Source: JACDAV01 sp964626755 (GTDB taxonomy: Bacteria > Chloroflexota > Limnocylindria > Limnocylindrales > CSP1-4). From it: a stretch of 64,000 bases of DNA. A program made the position numbers and the translations under genes. Shown piece after piece: positions 16,469 through 25,239 of the stretch (positions are counted from its first letter, which is position 1; every line of letters begins with the position of its first letter). Location of the stretch: positions 1-64,000 of the forward strand of contig CAZVGO010000049.1 in the NCBI GenBank assembly GCA_964626755.1. Reading direction: 5' to 3'. The notes below the pieces were generated by a model. It saw only the letters and a program-made list of their open reading frames with translations, did not search any database and was not told the DNA's origin.

Positions 16469-17842
16469 CTACCTCAGGCTCTTCAGGAACGCCACCAGGT
16501 CGTCGAGCTGCTGCGGCGAGAGGCCGTCATAGGCCGGCATCTCCTCGCCCTCGCCGGTGACGATCTGCCTGCGGATGTCCGCTTCATCCAGACGACCGGC
16601 CCGCGACAGTTCGGGACCCGCCTGGCCGCCGAGGCCATTGATCTGATGGCAGGCGGTGCAGCCCTGCTCGTTGTAGACCTGGAGGCCGGCGAGCTCGGGG
16701 GCCGACATCCCCTCGGTCGGCGGAACCCGGACGGCTCCGGGCTGGCTCCCGGCCGCCCCGAGGTACGTGAGCCCGAGGACGCCGGCCACGACCGCCGCGG
16801 TCAGGGCCATCGCGACCGGCCGCTGGCGCGGGTGCCGGTGGCGACCTCGGTCGAGGAACGGCACGAAGATGAAGACGAGCGAGGCGAACGTGAAGACCAG
16901 GAAGATCAACAGCGGCTCGAGGCTGCCGGTGAAGTACCAGAGGAGCTGGAAGAGGTCGAGGAAGTACCACTCCGGGCGGGGGACGTAGTTCGTGATGTTC
17001 GGGTCGGCCTGCGCCTCGAGCGGCGCCCCGGGACCGAGCGCGAGGGCCACGAGCACGACGGTCAGGATGGCGGCGACGATCGCGTCCTTGAGGACAGCCT
17101 CCCAGAACGGCTTGCCGGCCCGCTTCTCGGCGGCGTACTCGCGCTTGTAGGTCTCCTGCCGTGACAGGCCCGGCTCAGGTTCCACGAGCGGCCGGCGGCG
17201 CGGCGAGGCGGCGATCCCCTGGCGGACGATTGCGAAGAGGTGGATGCCGACGAGCAGGAGGAGCGCGGCAGGCAGCACCCAGACGTGAATGCCGTAGAAG
17301 CGGGCGAGGGTCACGGCACCCAGCTGTTCGCCCCCGCGCAGCACCTCGAGCATCGCCCCGCCGATGAACGGCGCCGAGCCGGCGATGTTCGTGCCCACGA
17401 CGGTGGCCCAGTAGGCCTTCTGGTCCCATGGCAGGAGGTAGCCGGTGAAGGCGAAGCCGAGCACGACGAAGAACAGGCCGGCCCCGATCAGCCACGTGAG
17501 CTCGCGCGGATAGCGGTGGGCGCCCCAGATGAAGACGCGCAGGATGTGCAGCCCGATGAGGAGCACGATCAGGCCGGCGGCCCAGTGATGGATGCCGCGC
17601 ACGAGCGCCCCGAACGGCGCCTGGTCGATGTACAGCACGCTTTGGTACGCGTGGTCCGGGCTCGGCACGTACGAGAGCGTGAGGGCGATCCCGGTCACGA
17701 TCTGGACGACGAGCAGGAAGAGCGTCGCGCTGCCCAGGGTGTGGAACCAACCAATGTTGCCGGGCATGCGCCGGTCGAGGAAGCCACGGACAAGCGGCGA
17801 GATATCGAGCCGCTCGTCGATCCAGCGCACGATCCGGCCCAT
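16469..17842 (-). CDS. Cytochrome b fused to a C-terminal cytochrome c domain
   Basis: A 457-residue quinol oxidoreductase subunit. The cytochrome b core has haem-ligand histidine pairs (HHWAAG, GLHILR; GIHVW, GIHLF), the GYLLPWDQKAYWA segment and the Qo-site motif PEWY in the second half, so b6-like and subunit-IV-like parts are one polypeptide. After the last membrane helix a short linker leads to a mono-haem cytochrome c domain with CTACH and a distal Met (EEMPAY). It oxidises quinol with the Rieske protein encoded three bases upstream and passes electrons to its own c haem. The haem protein gene at 15507 follows. Confidence 0.92.
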   Translation of the reverse strand: MGRIVRWIDERLDISPLVRGFLDRRMPGNIGWFHTLGSATLFLLVVQIVTGIALTLSYVPSPDHAYQSVLYIDQAPFGALVRGIHHWAAGLIVLLIGLHILRVFIWGAHRYPRELTWLIGAGLFFVVLGFAFTGYLLPWDQKAYWATVVGTNIAGSAPFIGGAMLEVLRGGEQLGAVTLARFYGIHVWVLPAALLLLVGIHLFAIVRQGIAASPRRRPLVEPEPGLSRQETYKREYAAEKRAGKPFWEAVLKDAIVAAILTVVLVALALGPGAPLEAQADPNITNYVPRPEWYFLDLFQLLWYFTGSLEPLLIFLVFTFASLVFIFVPFLDRGRHRHPRQRPVAMALTAAVVAGVLGLTYLGAAGSQPGAVRVPPTEGMSAPELAGLQVYNEQGCTACHQINGLGGQAGPELSRAGRLDEADIRRQIVTGEGEEMPAYDGLSPQQLDDLVAFLKSLR

Positions 17843-17845
17843 TGC

Positions 17846-18403
17846 TCAGGCCTCTTCCTGGAGCGCGCCGATGAACACCTCGCCGTCCTGGATCCGGGTC
17901 TCGTAGCGGATCATCGGCTGTGGCGGCGGACCGGCGATCACGTCGCCGCTGCTGTTGAACGACCCGCCGTGGCACGGGCAGGCGAAGCTCTTCGAGCCCG
18001 TCGACCAGGCAAGCGGACAGCCGAGGTGCGTGCAGTGGGGGTCGAAAACCGCGACGTCGGTATCGCTCTCGCGCACAACGTGGACCCCGATCGGCGCGTT
18101 CTCGGCGACCCAGCCGTCGACGACGGGTCGATCGACCTTCACGTACTGCGGGACGCCGACCTTGAAGTCGGCCAGCTTGCCGACCGACGTCAGGGCACTC
18201 GAGCGGAGCGTCGGCACGATCGAGGTGGAGAGGAGCCGCACCGGCGTCCTGGCCTGCCAGCCCGGCGCCGAGCCGAACCCGACGACAGGGATGCCCAGGA
18301 CGGCGGCGATCGCGCCCCCGATCAACATCAGTCCGCGGACGACGAAGTTCCGGCGCGAGAGTTCGGCTCTCTCCCCAGGCGTTTCGCCGTTGTGCTCGTC
18401 CAT
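17846..18403 (-). CDS. Rieske iron-sulfur protein of the bc-type complex
   Basis: A 185-residue protein with a twin-arginine-like N-terminus (SRRNFVV), one hydrophobic anchor and a C-terminal Rieske domain. The cluster ligands are in CTHLGC and CPCHGGSF, giving the two Cys and two His that hold the 2Fe-2S centre, with the second cysteine pair for the stabilising disulfide. It transfers electrons from quinol to the cytochrome c domain of the neighbouring fusion protein. ATG 18403 is preferred; a GTG five codons earlier is possible. First gene of the minus-strand Rieske, cytochrome b-c, haem-protein operon. It is divergent from the two-component genes at 18646. Confidence 0.92.
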   Translation of the reverse strand: MDEHNGETPGERAELSRRNFVVRGLMLIGGAIAAVLGIPVVGFGSAPGWQARTPVRLLSTSIVPTLRSSALTSVGKLADFKVGVPQYVKVDRPVVDGWVAENAPIGVHVVRESDTDVAVFDPHCTHLGCPLAWSTGSKSFACPCHGGSFNSSGDVIAGPPPQPMIRYETRIQDGEVFIGALQEEA

Positions 18404-18645
18404 GCCGCGATGCCTCACACGGAATGCGCGGGGGAAGCAGGACCCGGTTCACGGTCGGCACCGTGGTCGCGGGCACCGTCACCCTCCCGCTGAGCCTAGC
18501 CAGCGGACCGTCGCGGCCCGGTCCGCGACGTGTCCGGTTTGCGTCAATACCCGGGAGGGGGCGATGCGCCGGGCGAACCCGTGTGTTAGACCTGAACCGG
18601 AGCGCCTGCTCCGTGCCTTTTGCCAGGACGCCACGGCGTCGGTGC

Positions 18646-19821
18646 ATGGTGGAGATCGTCCGGAACGTGACCTTGAGGAAGCCGCTCCCGCCGACGCCGG
18701 CGGCGACGCGCCTGCTTCGGGTGGTGCGCTGGGTGTTGCCGCTGGGCCTGATGGCGATCGCCCTCTCCTTCGAGTGGAACGAACACTTCGTGGAGCGCAA
18801 CGAGACCCTCACGCCGGCATTCCTCGGCGAGATCGCGCTGTTCGCGATCGCCGGTCCGGTCGCCGTGGCACTCACGCTCCACTGGGTGACACGCCTTGTC
18901 GCCGCGTTCCAGGCGACCTCGGCGGCCCTCGAGTCGACAAACCGCGGTCTCGAGGCGAGCGTCGCCGAACGCACCAGCCATCTCCGGGCCGCCACCGATG
19001 AGCTCGCTGCCGCGAACGACGAGCTGGCCCGTGCCAACGCCACGCTCCGCCAGCTCGATCGCCTCAAGTCGGAGTTCGTGTCACTCGTCTCGCACCAGTT
19101 GCGCGCCCCCCTGACGAACATCACCGGTGCCCTTGAGATCGTGGCCGAGGACGCGAGCCTCCTGCCGCCGGCAAGCCAGCGCACGCTCCAGATCCTGGCC
19201 GTCGAGAGCCAACGGCTCTCCCGCCTGATCCAGACGATCCTCGATGTCTCGCGCCTCGAGTCCGGGCGGCTCACGATGCGGCTCGGGCCGGTCGCGATCG
19301 AGCCACTCCTTGCCCGGACGTGCGCGTCCGCGCGCGAGGTGGAACCCGGCCGGCCGTTGACCATCTCCTTGCCGCCCGCCCTGCCCCCCGCCTGGGCCGA
19401 CGAGCTGCTGCTCGAGGAGGTCGTTCGGAACCTGCTCGAGAACGCCATCCACTACTCGCCGCCGGGCAGCCCCATCCGGGTCTCCGCAAGGGCGCGCGAC
19501 GGCATGATCGCGATCGAGGTGCTCGATCACGGACCAGGCGTACCGCCCGAGGAGCAGGACAAGATCTTCCGCTCGTTCCACCGGGTCGGCGACGACGAGA
19601 CGACGGTCAAGGGCTACGGCCTGGGCCTCTACTTCGCGGACAAGCTGGTGCGCGTGCAGCACGGCACGATCCGTGTCGAGAGCCCCGTGTGGGACGACGG
19701 GAGCGCTCCGGGCACGCGATTCGTCTTCACCGTGCCGATCGCCGGCGCCGAACCCGACGACACGAACGAGGCCGACCCGGGCGAGCCCGAGCCGGGCGAG
19801 CGCGAACCGGGGGTGGCCTGA
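18646..19821 (+). CDS. Sensor histidine kinase (HisKA type)
   Basis: A 391-residue membrane kinase. Two hydrophobic helices enclose a short charged extracytoplasmic loop (about 35-60). A coiled-coil-like stretch rich in Ala/Glu/Leu follows, then the phospho-acceptor motif SHQLRAPLTNI and an ATPase domain with NLLENAIHYSP, DHGPGVP and GYGLGLY. The C-terminal tail is an acidic Pro/Gly/Glu stretch. The stop overlaps the ATG of the response regulator (TGATG at 19819-19823), so the two are coupled. The pair sits between the bc complex and the cytochrome c maturation genes, which suggests control of respiratory electron transport. Confidence 0.88.
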   Translation: MVEIVRNVTLRKPLPPTPAATRLLRVVRWVLPLGLMAIALSFEWNEHFVERNETLTPAFLGEIALFAIAGPVAVALTLHWVTRLVAAFQATSAALESTNRGLEASVAERTSHLRAATDELAAANDELARANATLRQLDRLKSEFVSLVSHQLRAPLTNITGALEIVAEDASLLPPASQRTLQILAVESQRLSRLIQTILDVSRLESGRLTMRLGPVAIEPLLARTCASAREVEPGRPLTISLPPALPPAWADELLLEEVVRNLLENAIHYSPPGSPIRVSARARDGMIAIEVLDHGPGVPPEEQDKIFRSFHRVGDDETTVKGYGLGLYFADKLVRVQHGTIRVESPVWDDGSAPGTRFVFTVPIAGAEPDDTNEADPGEPEPGEREPGVA

Positions 19822-20546
19822 TGTCGCGGATCCTCATCGTCGACGACGATCGATCGCTGCTCGAGCTGCTGACCGACTACCTCGGTCGGCTCGGCCACGA
19901 GATCCGCGGCGTGCCGGACGGGCAGCAGGCGCTGGCCGGCCTCGACGACCCCCCTCCCGAGCTCGTCCTGCTCGACGTCACGATGCCGGGCCTCGACGGC
20001 TGGCAGGTCCTTGCCCGGATCCGCGCCGCCTCGCAGGTCCCGGTGATCATGCTCACGGCGCGCGGTGACGAACCGGAAGTGCTCCGCGGGTTCGCCGGTG
20101 GTGCCGATGACTACGTGACGAAGCCGTTCAGCTTCGCCCAGCTGGCGGCCAGGATCAAGGCGGTCCTCGACCGCGTGTCGCTCGACCGCCACGAGGAGGC
20201 GGATGTCCTGCGTGGGGCAGACCTCGTGGTCGACGTCGACCGGCATCGGGTGCTCCGCGGCGGTGAGCCAGTGGACCTGACACCCACCGAGTTCAGAATC
20301 CTCGTCACGCTCCTCCGCCAGCCGGGGCACGTGATCTCGGCCCGCCAGATCGTGAGCGCCGTCTGGGGCGCGGAGTACGCCGAGGAAACCGGCTACATCC
20401 GGCGCTACGTCTGGCACCTGCGTCGCAAGCTCGAGCGCGACCCTCGCGACCCTCGCTACATCCTCAACGAGCGGAGCGTCGGCTACGTGTTTCCGGCGGA
20501 TCCGACGGACCCCGCGGTTCCCGCGGGTCCGGCGGGCCGGAGCTGA
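19821..20546 (+). CDS. OmpR/PhoB-family response regulator
   Basis: A 241-residue regulator with a receiver (1-120) and winged-helix output domain (about 135-230). The receiver has VDDD, the phospho-acceptor Asp in LVLLDVTMPGLDG, the Thr in IMLTARGD and Lys in DDYVTKPFS. The output domain shows LTPTEFRIL, RQIVSAVWG and YVWHLRRKLE as in PhoB relatives. It is encoded directly after its probable kinase and four bases before ccdA, so it may autoregulate the whole 18.6-24.3 kb cytochrome maturation operon. No DNA target was identified. Confidence 0.92.
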   Translation: MSRILIVDDDRSLLELLTDYLGRLGHEIRGVPDGQQALAGLDDPPPELVLLDVTMPGLDGWQVLARIRAASQVPVIMLTARGDEPEVLRGFAGGADDYVTKPFSFAQLAARIKAVLDRVSLDRHEEADVLRGADLVVDVDRHRVLRGGEPVDLTPTEFRILVTLLRQPGHVISARQIVSAVWGAEYAEETGYIRRYVWHLRRKLERDPRDPRYILNERSVGYVFPADPTDPAVPAGPAGRS

Positions 20547-20550
20547 GGTC

Positions 20551-21264
20551 ATGGATACCGGCCTCAGCATCGGCATCCTCGTCGCATTCCTCGGCGGCAT
20601 GGTTTCGTTCGCCTCACCGTGCTGCCTGCCACTCGTCCCGGCGTACGTCGGGTACATGATCGGGAGCCAGCCGGACGACGGTACGGTCCGGCGAAGGGCC
20701 GCGTTCAGCCAGGCGCTCGCGTTCGTGCTCGGCTTCTCGGCCGTGTTCATCGCGCTGTGGGCGTCGGTAGGCCTCATCGGCTACGTGCTCCGCGACTACG
20801 CCGGGCTGCTCCGCCAGGTCGGCGGCGCGATCCTCGTCTTCATGGGCCTCCACGTGGCCGGCGTGATCAACGTCACTGCCCTCTACCGCGACGTCCACCT
20901 GCCGGTCGGTCCCATCGGAGGGACCTCGAGCCACGGACGTTCTGCGCTCCTCGGGGTCGTCCTCGCGGCCGGCTGGACGCCCTGCATCGGCCCGATCCTC
21001 GGCGGGATCATCGGCCTCGCCTCGGTCAGCGGGAGCGTTGCGGAGGGGACCATGCTCCTCGTCGCCTATGCGACCGGCCTGGCTATCCCGTTCATCCTCG
21101 TCGCCGTCGGGGCGACCTCGGTCAGCGATCGACTCGGCTGGTTGCGCCACCACCACACGGCCGTCTCGGTGGTGACCGGGGCGATGCTCGTCCTGGTCGG
21201 CTTCCTGATGATCTCGAACACGTTCGCTCGCCTGTCGAGCCTCGTCGCCCCGTTCGGGTCCTGA
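20551..21264 (+). CDS. ccdA: CcdA-type thiol-disulfide transporter for cytochrome c maturation
   Basis: This carries reducing equivalents across the membrane to keep apocytochrome cysteines reduced. The 237-residue protein has six hydrophobic helices. The redox cysteines are in FASPCCLPLVPAY (helix 1) and GWTPCIGPILG (helix 4), both flanked by the conserved prolines. It begins the maturation gene set ccdA-resB-ccsB-tlpA, which serves the c-type domain of the 16.5 kb cytochrome. It is intact, unlike the start-less copy at 8058. Spacing to its neighbours is short (4 and 12 bases), consistent with one operon. Confidence 0.92.
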   Translation: MDTGLSIGILVAFLGGMVSFASPCCLPLVPAYVGYMIGSQPDDGTVRRRAAFSQALAFVLGFSAVFIALWASVGLIGYVLRDYAGLLRQVGGAILVFMGLHVAGVINVTALYRDVHLPVGPIGGTSSHGRSALLGVVLAAGWTPCIGPILGGIIGLASVSGSVAEGTMLLVAYATGLAIPFILVAVGATSVSDRLGWLRHHHTAVSVVTGAMLVLVGFLMISNTFARLSSLVAPFGS

Positions 21265-21276
21265 GGGAGGACGCGA

Positions 21277-22746
21277 ATGGCCCAGACGGTTCGCACCCCG
21301 GCGATCGCGCGGGCCGATCGCGAGCCGACCGACGACCTCGACGAAGGCCTCACGGTTTCGCCCGCGGACATCCGCGAGCGGCTATGGCACTTCTTCATCT
21401 CGATGCGGACCGGGCTTGCCCTCATGCTCGCACTCGCCGTCCTGGGCCTCTTCGGCTCGCTGCTCGTCCAGGCCGACCCCGCCATCCAGGGCGACCGGCA
21501 GGCGTACGCAGCCTGGCTCGAATCCGTCCGCCCCAGGTACGGCGGCTGGACAGGAGTCCTCAATGCCCTCGGTCTCTTCTCGATCTTCAGCTCGATCTGG
21601 TTCCGGGGAATCATCGTGCTCCTGACGACGAGCATCCTTGCCTGCTCGGTGAACCGGGCGCCACGTCTGTGGAGGCAGGCCGTCCACCCCCGGACGAAGT
21701 TGCGCGAGTCGTTCTTCGCCCATGCACCGCTCGGCGCGAGCATCGCGGCGCCGACCGGGCCGGACGGCGCTCTCGCCGAGGTCCGGGCGGCGTTCCGGGC
21801 CCGCCACTTCCGGACACTCGTCCAACGCGACGCTGACACGATCCACTTCTACGCCGACCGGTTCCGCTGGGGGCCGTTCGGTACGGTCATCGCCCATCTC
21901 AGCCTCGTCCTCATCCTTGCCGGCGCCCTCATCGGCACCGCCTGGGGCTTCCGGAACGACGGCCTCGCGGTGCCGGTCGGGTCACGGGTCGACGTCGGGT
22001 ACGGCACGGGCCTGTCGATCGAGGCGAAGAGCTTCACCGACTCCTACTACACGAACGGCAGCCCGAGCGACTTCACGAGCGACCTCGTCCTGTACGGGGA
22101 TGGGGCGCAGGTGGCTGCCCAGACCATCCGGGTCAACGAGCCGCTGCGCGCGGGCGACGTGACCGTCTACCAGTCCTTCTACGGCGCTGCGGCCGTGATG
22201 CAGGTGGCTGACCAGACCGGCAAGGTCGTCTTCGACCAGGGCGTCCCACTCGTGTGGACCACGAAGGACGGCAGGCACCGCGTCGGCCAGATCCTCCTGC
22301 CGGACGCCGGGCTGACGGCCTATGTCACCGGGGCCGCCTCAGGTGAGGTGGATCCGCAGATCAAAGCGGGCCAGATGAAGATCGAGGTCTACACGTCCGG
22401 CAGCGAGAGCAGCCCGATCGCCACCGAGGTCATCTCCCAGGGCCGGCCGGCGAAGATCGCCGGGCTGGAGATCACGTTCGTCCGCGAGCGCCAGTTCACC
22501 GGCCTGATCGTCGCCCGGGACCCGGGGGCCGTCTTCGTCTGGATCGGCGCAGGCCTTCTCCTGTTCGGTATCTGCGTCGTCTTCTTCTTCCCGAGGCGCC
22601 GGGCCTGGGCGCTCATCCGTCCGCGGACCGGCGGCAGCTTGATCCACGTGGCGGCGATCAGCCGCCATGACGTCACGTTCCAGTCCGATTTCACGCGCCT
22701 CGTCGATGAGATGAAGCTCGCCCTGACCGGGCCGAGCGCAGCCTGA
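21277..22746 (+). CDS. resB: ResB, cytochrome c synthetase subunit (system II)
   Basis: A 489-residue membrane protein of the ResB/Ccs1 family. It has early membrane helices (TGLALMLALAVLGLFGSLLVQA and GIIVLLTTSILACS, with CSVNRAPRLW after the second), a third helix near FGTVIAHLSLVLILAGALIG, a large extracytoplasmic domain, and a C-terminal helix (VWIGAGLLLFGICVVFFFP). Together with CcsB it forms the enzyme that exports haem and attaches it to CxxCH motifs. The family hallmark HLS with the haem-associated His is present in IAHLSLV. A GGGAGG-like site precedes the ATG. Confidence 0.92.
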   Translation: MAQTVRTPAIARADREPTDDLDEGLTVSPADIRERLWHFFISMRTGLALMLALAVLGLFGSLLVQADPAIQGDRQAYAAWLESVRPRYGGWTGVLNALGLFSIFSSIWFRGIIVLLTTSILACSVNRAPRLWRQAVHPRTKLRESFFAHAPLGASIAAPTGPDGALAEVRAAFRARHFRTLVQRDADTIHFYADRFRWGPFGTVIAHLSLVLILAGALIGTAWGFRNDGLAVPVGSRVDVGYGTGLSIEAKSFTDSYYTNGSPSDFTSDLVLYGDGAQVAAQTIRVNEPLRAGDVTVYQSFYGAAAVMQVADQTGKVVFDQGVPLVWTTKDGRHRVGQILLPDAGLTAYVTGAASGEVDPQIKAGQMKIEVYTSGSESSPIATEVISQGRPAKIAGLEITFVRERQFTGLIVARDPGAVFVWIGAGLLLFGICVVFFFPRRRAWALIRPRTGGSLIHVAAISRHDVTFQSDFTRLVDEMKLALTGPSAA

Positions 22747-22763
22747 AGGAGGGGGCAGCCGCC

Positions 22764-23651
22764 GTGTTCAAGATGTCGGAGTACGGCCTGATCGCCGGGG
22801 TCATCTCGGTTGGTCTGGCGCTGGGCTGCTACGTGCTCGCCATCGCGGCCCGCGTCGCGCGGCGGCGGACCGTCATGGCGGGCGCGGGCGCGGGCGCGGG
22901 CGGCGGCACGATCCTGGTCGGCCAGCGCGGCGCGAGCAACCTGGCGGCGTACGGCACGCTCCTCGCCTACCTCGGCCTCGCCTTCATCAGTGCGTCACTC
23001 CTGTTCCGGACGATTTCCAGCGGCCGCGGGCCCTTCGCCAACATGTACGAGTTCTCGGTCGCGTTCGCCTGGGGCATCCTGGCGATGTACGCCTACTTCG
23101 AGCGGCGCTACCAGGAGCGGGCACTCGGCCTCGTCGCCCTGCCGATCGCGCTCGCGTTGCTGCTCTACGCGATGACGATCCCGTCGGCCATCGACCCGCT
23201 CGTGCCGGCCCTCCAGAACAACCTCCTGCTGTCGGTCCATGTCGCCGTCGCGATCGTCGCCTACGGGACGTTCTCGATCTCGTTCGCCGCGGCGGTCCTC
23301 CACCTCATCCAGGGCGAGCACGGCCGACGCGGCCTCCCGAACCACGAGATCCTCGACGAGATCTCGTACAAGGCCGTCGTTATCGGGTTCCCCTTCCTGA
23401 CGCTCACGATCGTCCTCGGCGCCGTGTGGGCGGACGTCGCCTGGGGCTCGTACTGGAGCTGGGACCCGAAGGAAACGGCCTCGCTCGTGACCTGGCTCAT
23501 CTACGGCTCCTATCTCCACGCCCGGGTGGTCCGCGGCTGGCGTGGCAGGCGCGCCGCCTGGCTCCTGGTCCTCGGCTTCGGGGCCACCTTGTTCACCTAT
23601 TTCGGGAACCTCTACTTCGGCGGCCTCCACAGCTACAGCGGCCTGAACTAG
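22764..23651 (+). CDS. ccsB: CcsB/ResC, haem-handling subunit of cytochrome c synthetase
   Basis: A 295-residue polytopic membrane protein with about eight helices. The tryptophan-rich WWD signature WGSYWSWDPKE is intact, and the flanking histidines (LLSVHVAVA, SYLHARV) are in the expected places to bind haem on the outer face. It partners ResB, encoded 17 bases upstream, and TlpA, encoded 23 bases downstream. It starts at ATG with GGAGGG nearby. A glycine/alanine-rich cytoplasmic stretch (AGAGAGAGGG) after the first helix is unusual but lies in a loop. Confidence 0.92.
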   Translation: MFKMSEYGLIAGVISVGLALGCYVLAIAARVARRRTVMAGAGAGAGGGTILVGQRGASNLAAYGTLLAYLGLAFISASLLFRTISSGRGPFANMYEFSVAFAWGILAMYAYFERRYQERALGLVALPIALALLLYAMTIPSAIDPLVPALQNNLLLSVHVAVAIVAYGTFSISFAAAVLHLIQGEHGRRGLPNHEILDEISYKAVVIGFPFLTLTIVLGAVWADVAWGSYWSWDPKETASLVTWLIYGSYLHARVVRGWRGRRAAWLLVLGFGATLFTYFGNLYFGGLHSYSGLN

Positions 23652-23674
23652 TCGTTGGCGCAGGGAGGTCCGGG

Positions 23675-24286
23675 ATGGAAGCACAGACAGAGACCGAGAC
23701 GGGCGGCCCAACGGCGAGGGCACGCCAGAGCCGGTCCGCCACGCTCGCCATTGTGGGCGTGACCGGAGCAATCATTGCCGCCGTCGCCTTCATGGCGAAT
23801 CAGCCGACCGCCAACGCCGACGGCTTCACGTCCGTCACCCTGTCCGGCGGGGCGAGAGGGGACCCCCCGACGGTCGGCAAGGCGGCGCCGGACCTCCTCG
23901 CCACGACCGTGGACGGGAAGACGGTCCGGCTCAGCGACTTCAAGGGCAATCCGGTCTGGCTGACCTTCGGGGCGAGCTGGTGTCAGGCCTGCCGGGCGGA
24001 GAACCCGGACATCCAGGCCGTGTTCGAGGAGTTCACGGATCGCGACCTGGTCGTCCTTGCCATCTTCATCTCGGAGGACGCGTCGGCCGTCAGGGACTAC
24101 GCGGACCGCGTTGGGCTGACCTACCGCAAGGTCGCCGACCCCGACACCCGGATCGCCTCCGACTACCGGATCATGGGCATCCCGTCGCACTACTTCATCG
24201 ACAGCTCCGGCGTGCTTCGCCTGCTGAGAATCGGCAGCCTCGACCCGGCAGGCATGGAAGCGGCACTGAACGGGATCACCGAATGA
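23675..24286 (+). CDS. TlpA/ResA-like membrane-anchored thioredoxin
   Basis: A 203-residue protein with one N-terminal membrane anchor (LAIVGVTGAIIAAVAFMA) and an extracytoplasmic thioredoxin domain of the AhpC/TSA-TlpA type. The active site is WCQAC within LTFGASWCQACRAENP, and the cis-proline is in GIPSHYFID. It should reduce the cysteines of apocytochrome c, drawing electrons from CcdA. ATG 23675 is chosen because GGGAGG precedes it and the anchor follows. Last recognised gene of the maturation operon; a short frame overlaps its stop. Confidence 0.9.
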   Translation: MEAQTETETGGPTARARQSRSATLAIVGVTGAIIAAVAFMANQPTANADGFTSVTLSGGARGDPPTVGKAAPDLLATTVDGKTVRLSDFKGNPVWLTFGASWCQACRAENPDIQAVFEEFTDRDLVVLAIFISEDASAVRDYADRVGLTYRKVADPDTRIASDYRIMGIPSHYFIDSSGVLRLLRIGSLDPAGMEAALNGITE

Positions 24287-24444
24287 GCGATGGTCCCGTC
24301 GACCTCCCGTACGGAGCGTTTCTCACCCGGACCCTCCGTTCCACGGTCGGGGCTACCCGCGACGAGCTCGTCGGGGAGGAGGCTCGAAACGACGGGCCAG
24401 CCCGCTCCGCCTCCGCCCGCAAGTGGTGTCCCACCGGGTGGTGA
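24283..24444 (+). CDS. Possible 53-residue peptide at the end of the maturation operon
   Basis: The ATG at 24283 overlaps the tlpA stop (ATGA), a usual sign of translational coupling. The frame reads 53 codons starting MSDGPVDLPYGAFLTRTLRS and ends at 24444. There is one Cys near the end (KWCPTGW), no signal or membrane helix, and no recognised family. It may be chance or a truncated gene. Confidence 0.25.
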   Translation: MSDGPVDLPYGAFLTRTLRSTVGATRDELVGEEARNDGPARSASARKWCPTGW

Positions 24445-24486
24445 GATTTGAGGCCTGGAGCGGCCGCCGCCCGAACTCGCGCTCGG

Positions 24487-25098
24487 TTATGAGGCGTTCG
24501 TGCCTTTGGACTCGGACGGCATCTCCGTGGCCTCGACCGACTTCGTGGCTCTACGCTCGACGAGCCCGCTGATCGTGATGGCGAGACCGACCGCGATGAC
24601 GATCAGGGGCCACCATGCGCCCGTGTCCACCGGCGGTTGGCCGGTCGCGAAGAGCGCACCGAAGTACCAGAACGCGACGAGGAACACGCCAGCAAAGATC
24701 AGCGCGATTCGGAGGCCGCGCGCGACGAAGTCGGCACGCCGCACGACAAGGCCGTAAAGCGTCATCCCTGCACCGCTCGCGGCAGGGATCAGCGCCCATG
24801 CATACGGCCAGCTCACCCAATCGCCGGTCGCATTCTGGTAGAGCAGGATGAGCCCCACCGTCGTCACGATCGACCCGGCGATCGCGAAACCGACACCGTC
24901 CGGCGCCGCAACTACGAATGCCATTGCGAGGAGCGCGAGGCCCGGCACGATCACGAAGAACGGCCAGCCACCTTCAGCAAAGACTTCGGCCAGGTCGATA
25001 CCTGCCGCGCGCACCGCCAGGGCCGCGCCTCCTGCGAGGATCAGAATGAGGCCCAGCGCGGCTGGTGAGGTTCCGCGCCTGACATGTGTGGTGTTCAT
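24487..25098 (-). CDS. Multi-span membrane protein of unknown function
   Basis: A 203-residue protein with about six hydrophobic helices and short polar ends. Helices such as AALGLILILAGGAALAVRAAG followed by GGWPFFVIVPGLALLAMAFVV resemble the small helical modules of LiaF/DUF5668-type envelope-stress proteins. The motif GGWPFFVI plus a repeat-like WWPLIVIAVGLAITISGLV near the end supports this loosely. ATG 25098 is chosen after GGGAGAGG; an ORF extension to 25158 is unlikely. It stands alone on the minus strand between the tlpA operon and the VKOR gene. Function not assigned. Confidence 0.65.
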   Translation of the reverse strand: MNTTHVRRGTSPAALGLILILAGGAALAVRAAGIDLAEVFAEGGWPFFVIVPGLALLAMAFVVAAPDGVGFAIAGSIVTTVGLILLYQNATGDWVSWPYAWALIPAASGAGMTLYGLVVRRADFVARGLRIALIFAGVFLVAFWYFGALFATGQPPVDTGAWWPLIVIAVGLAITISGLVERRATKSVEATEMPSESKGTNAS

Positions 25099-25239
25099 TG
25101 GTCCTCTCCCTTCGAATGTGCGCTCGTCGGCGCCGCGCCGCCGACTCGCATCCATCAAGGAGTAGACCTCGCGGCCTGCTCTGCACCAAGTGCCATCCCG
25201 ACCAGACCTCGAGTGTCGTTCGGCTCTCCAGGAGGGATA

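Noticed and set aside
17175..19448. Long minus-strand frame (757 codons) across cytochrome b, Rieske and the kinase gene
   Set aside because: Antisense or off-frame shadow; Arg/Pro/Ser-rich throughout and without motifs.
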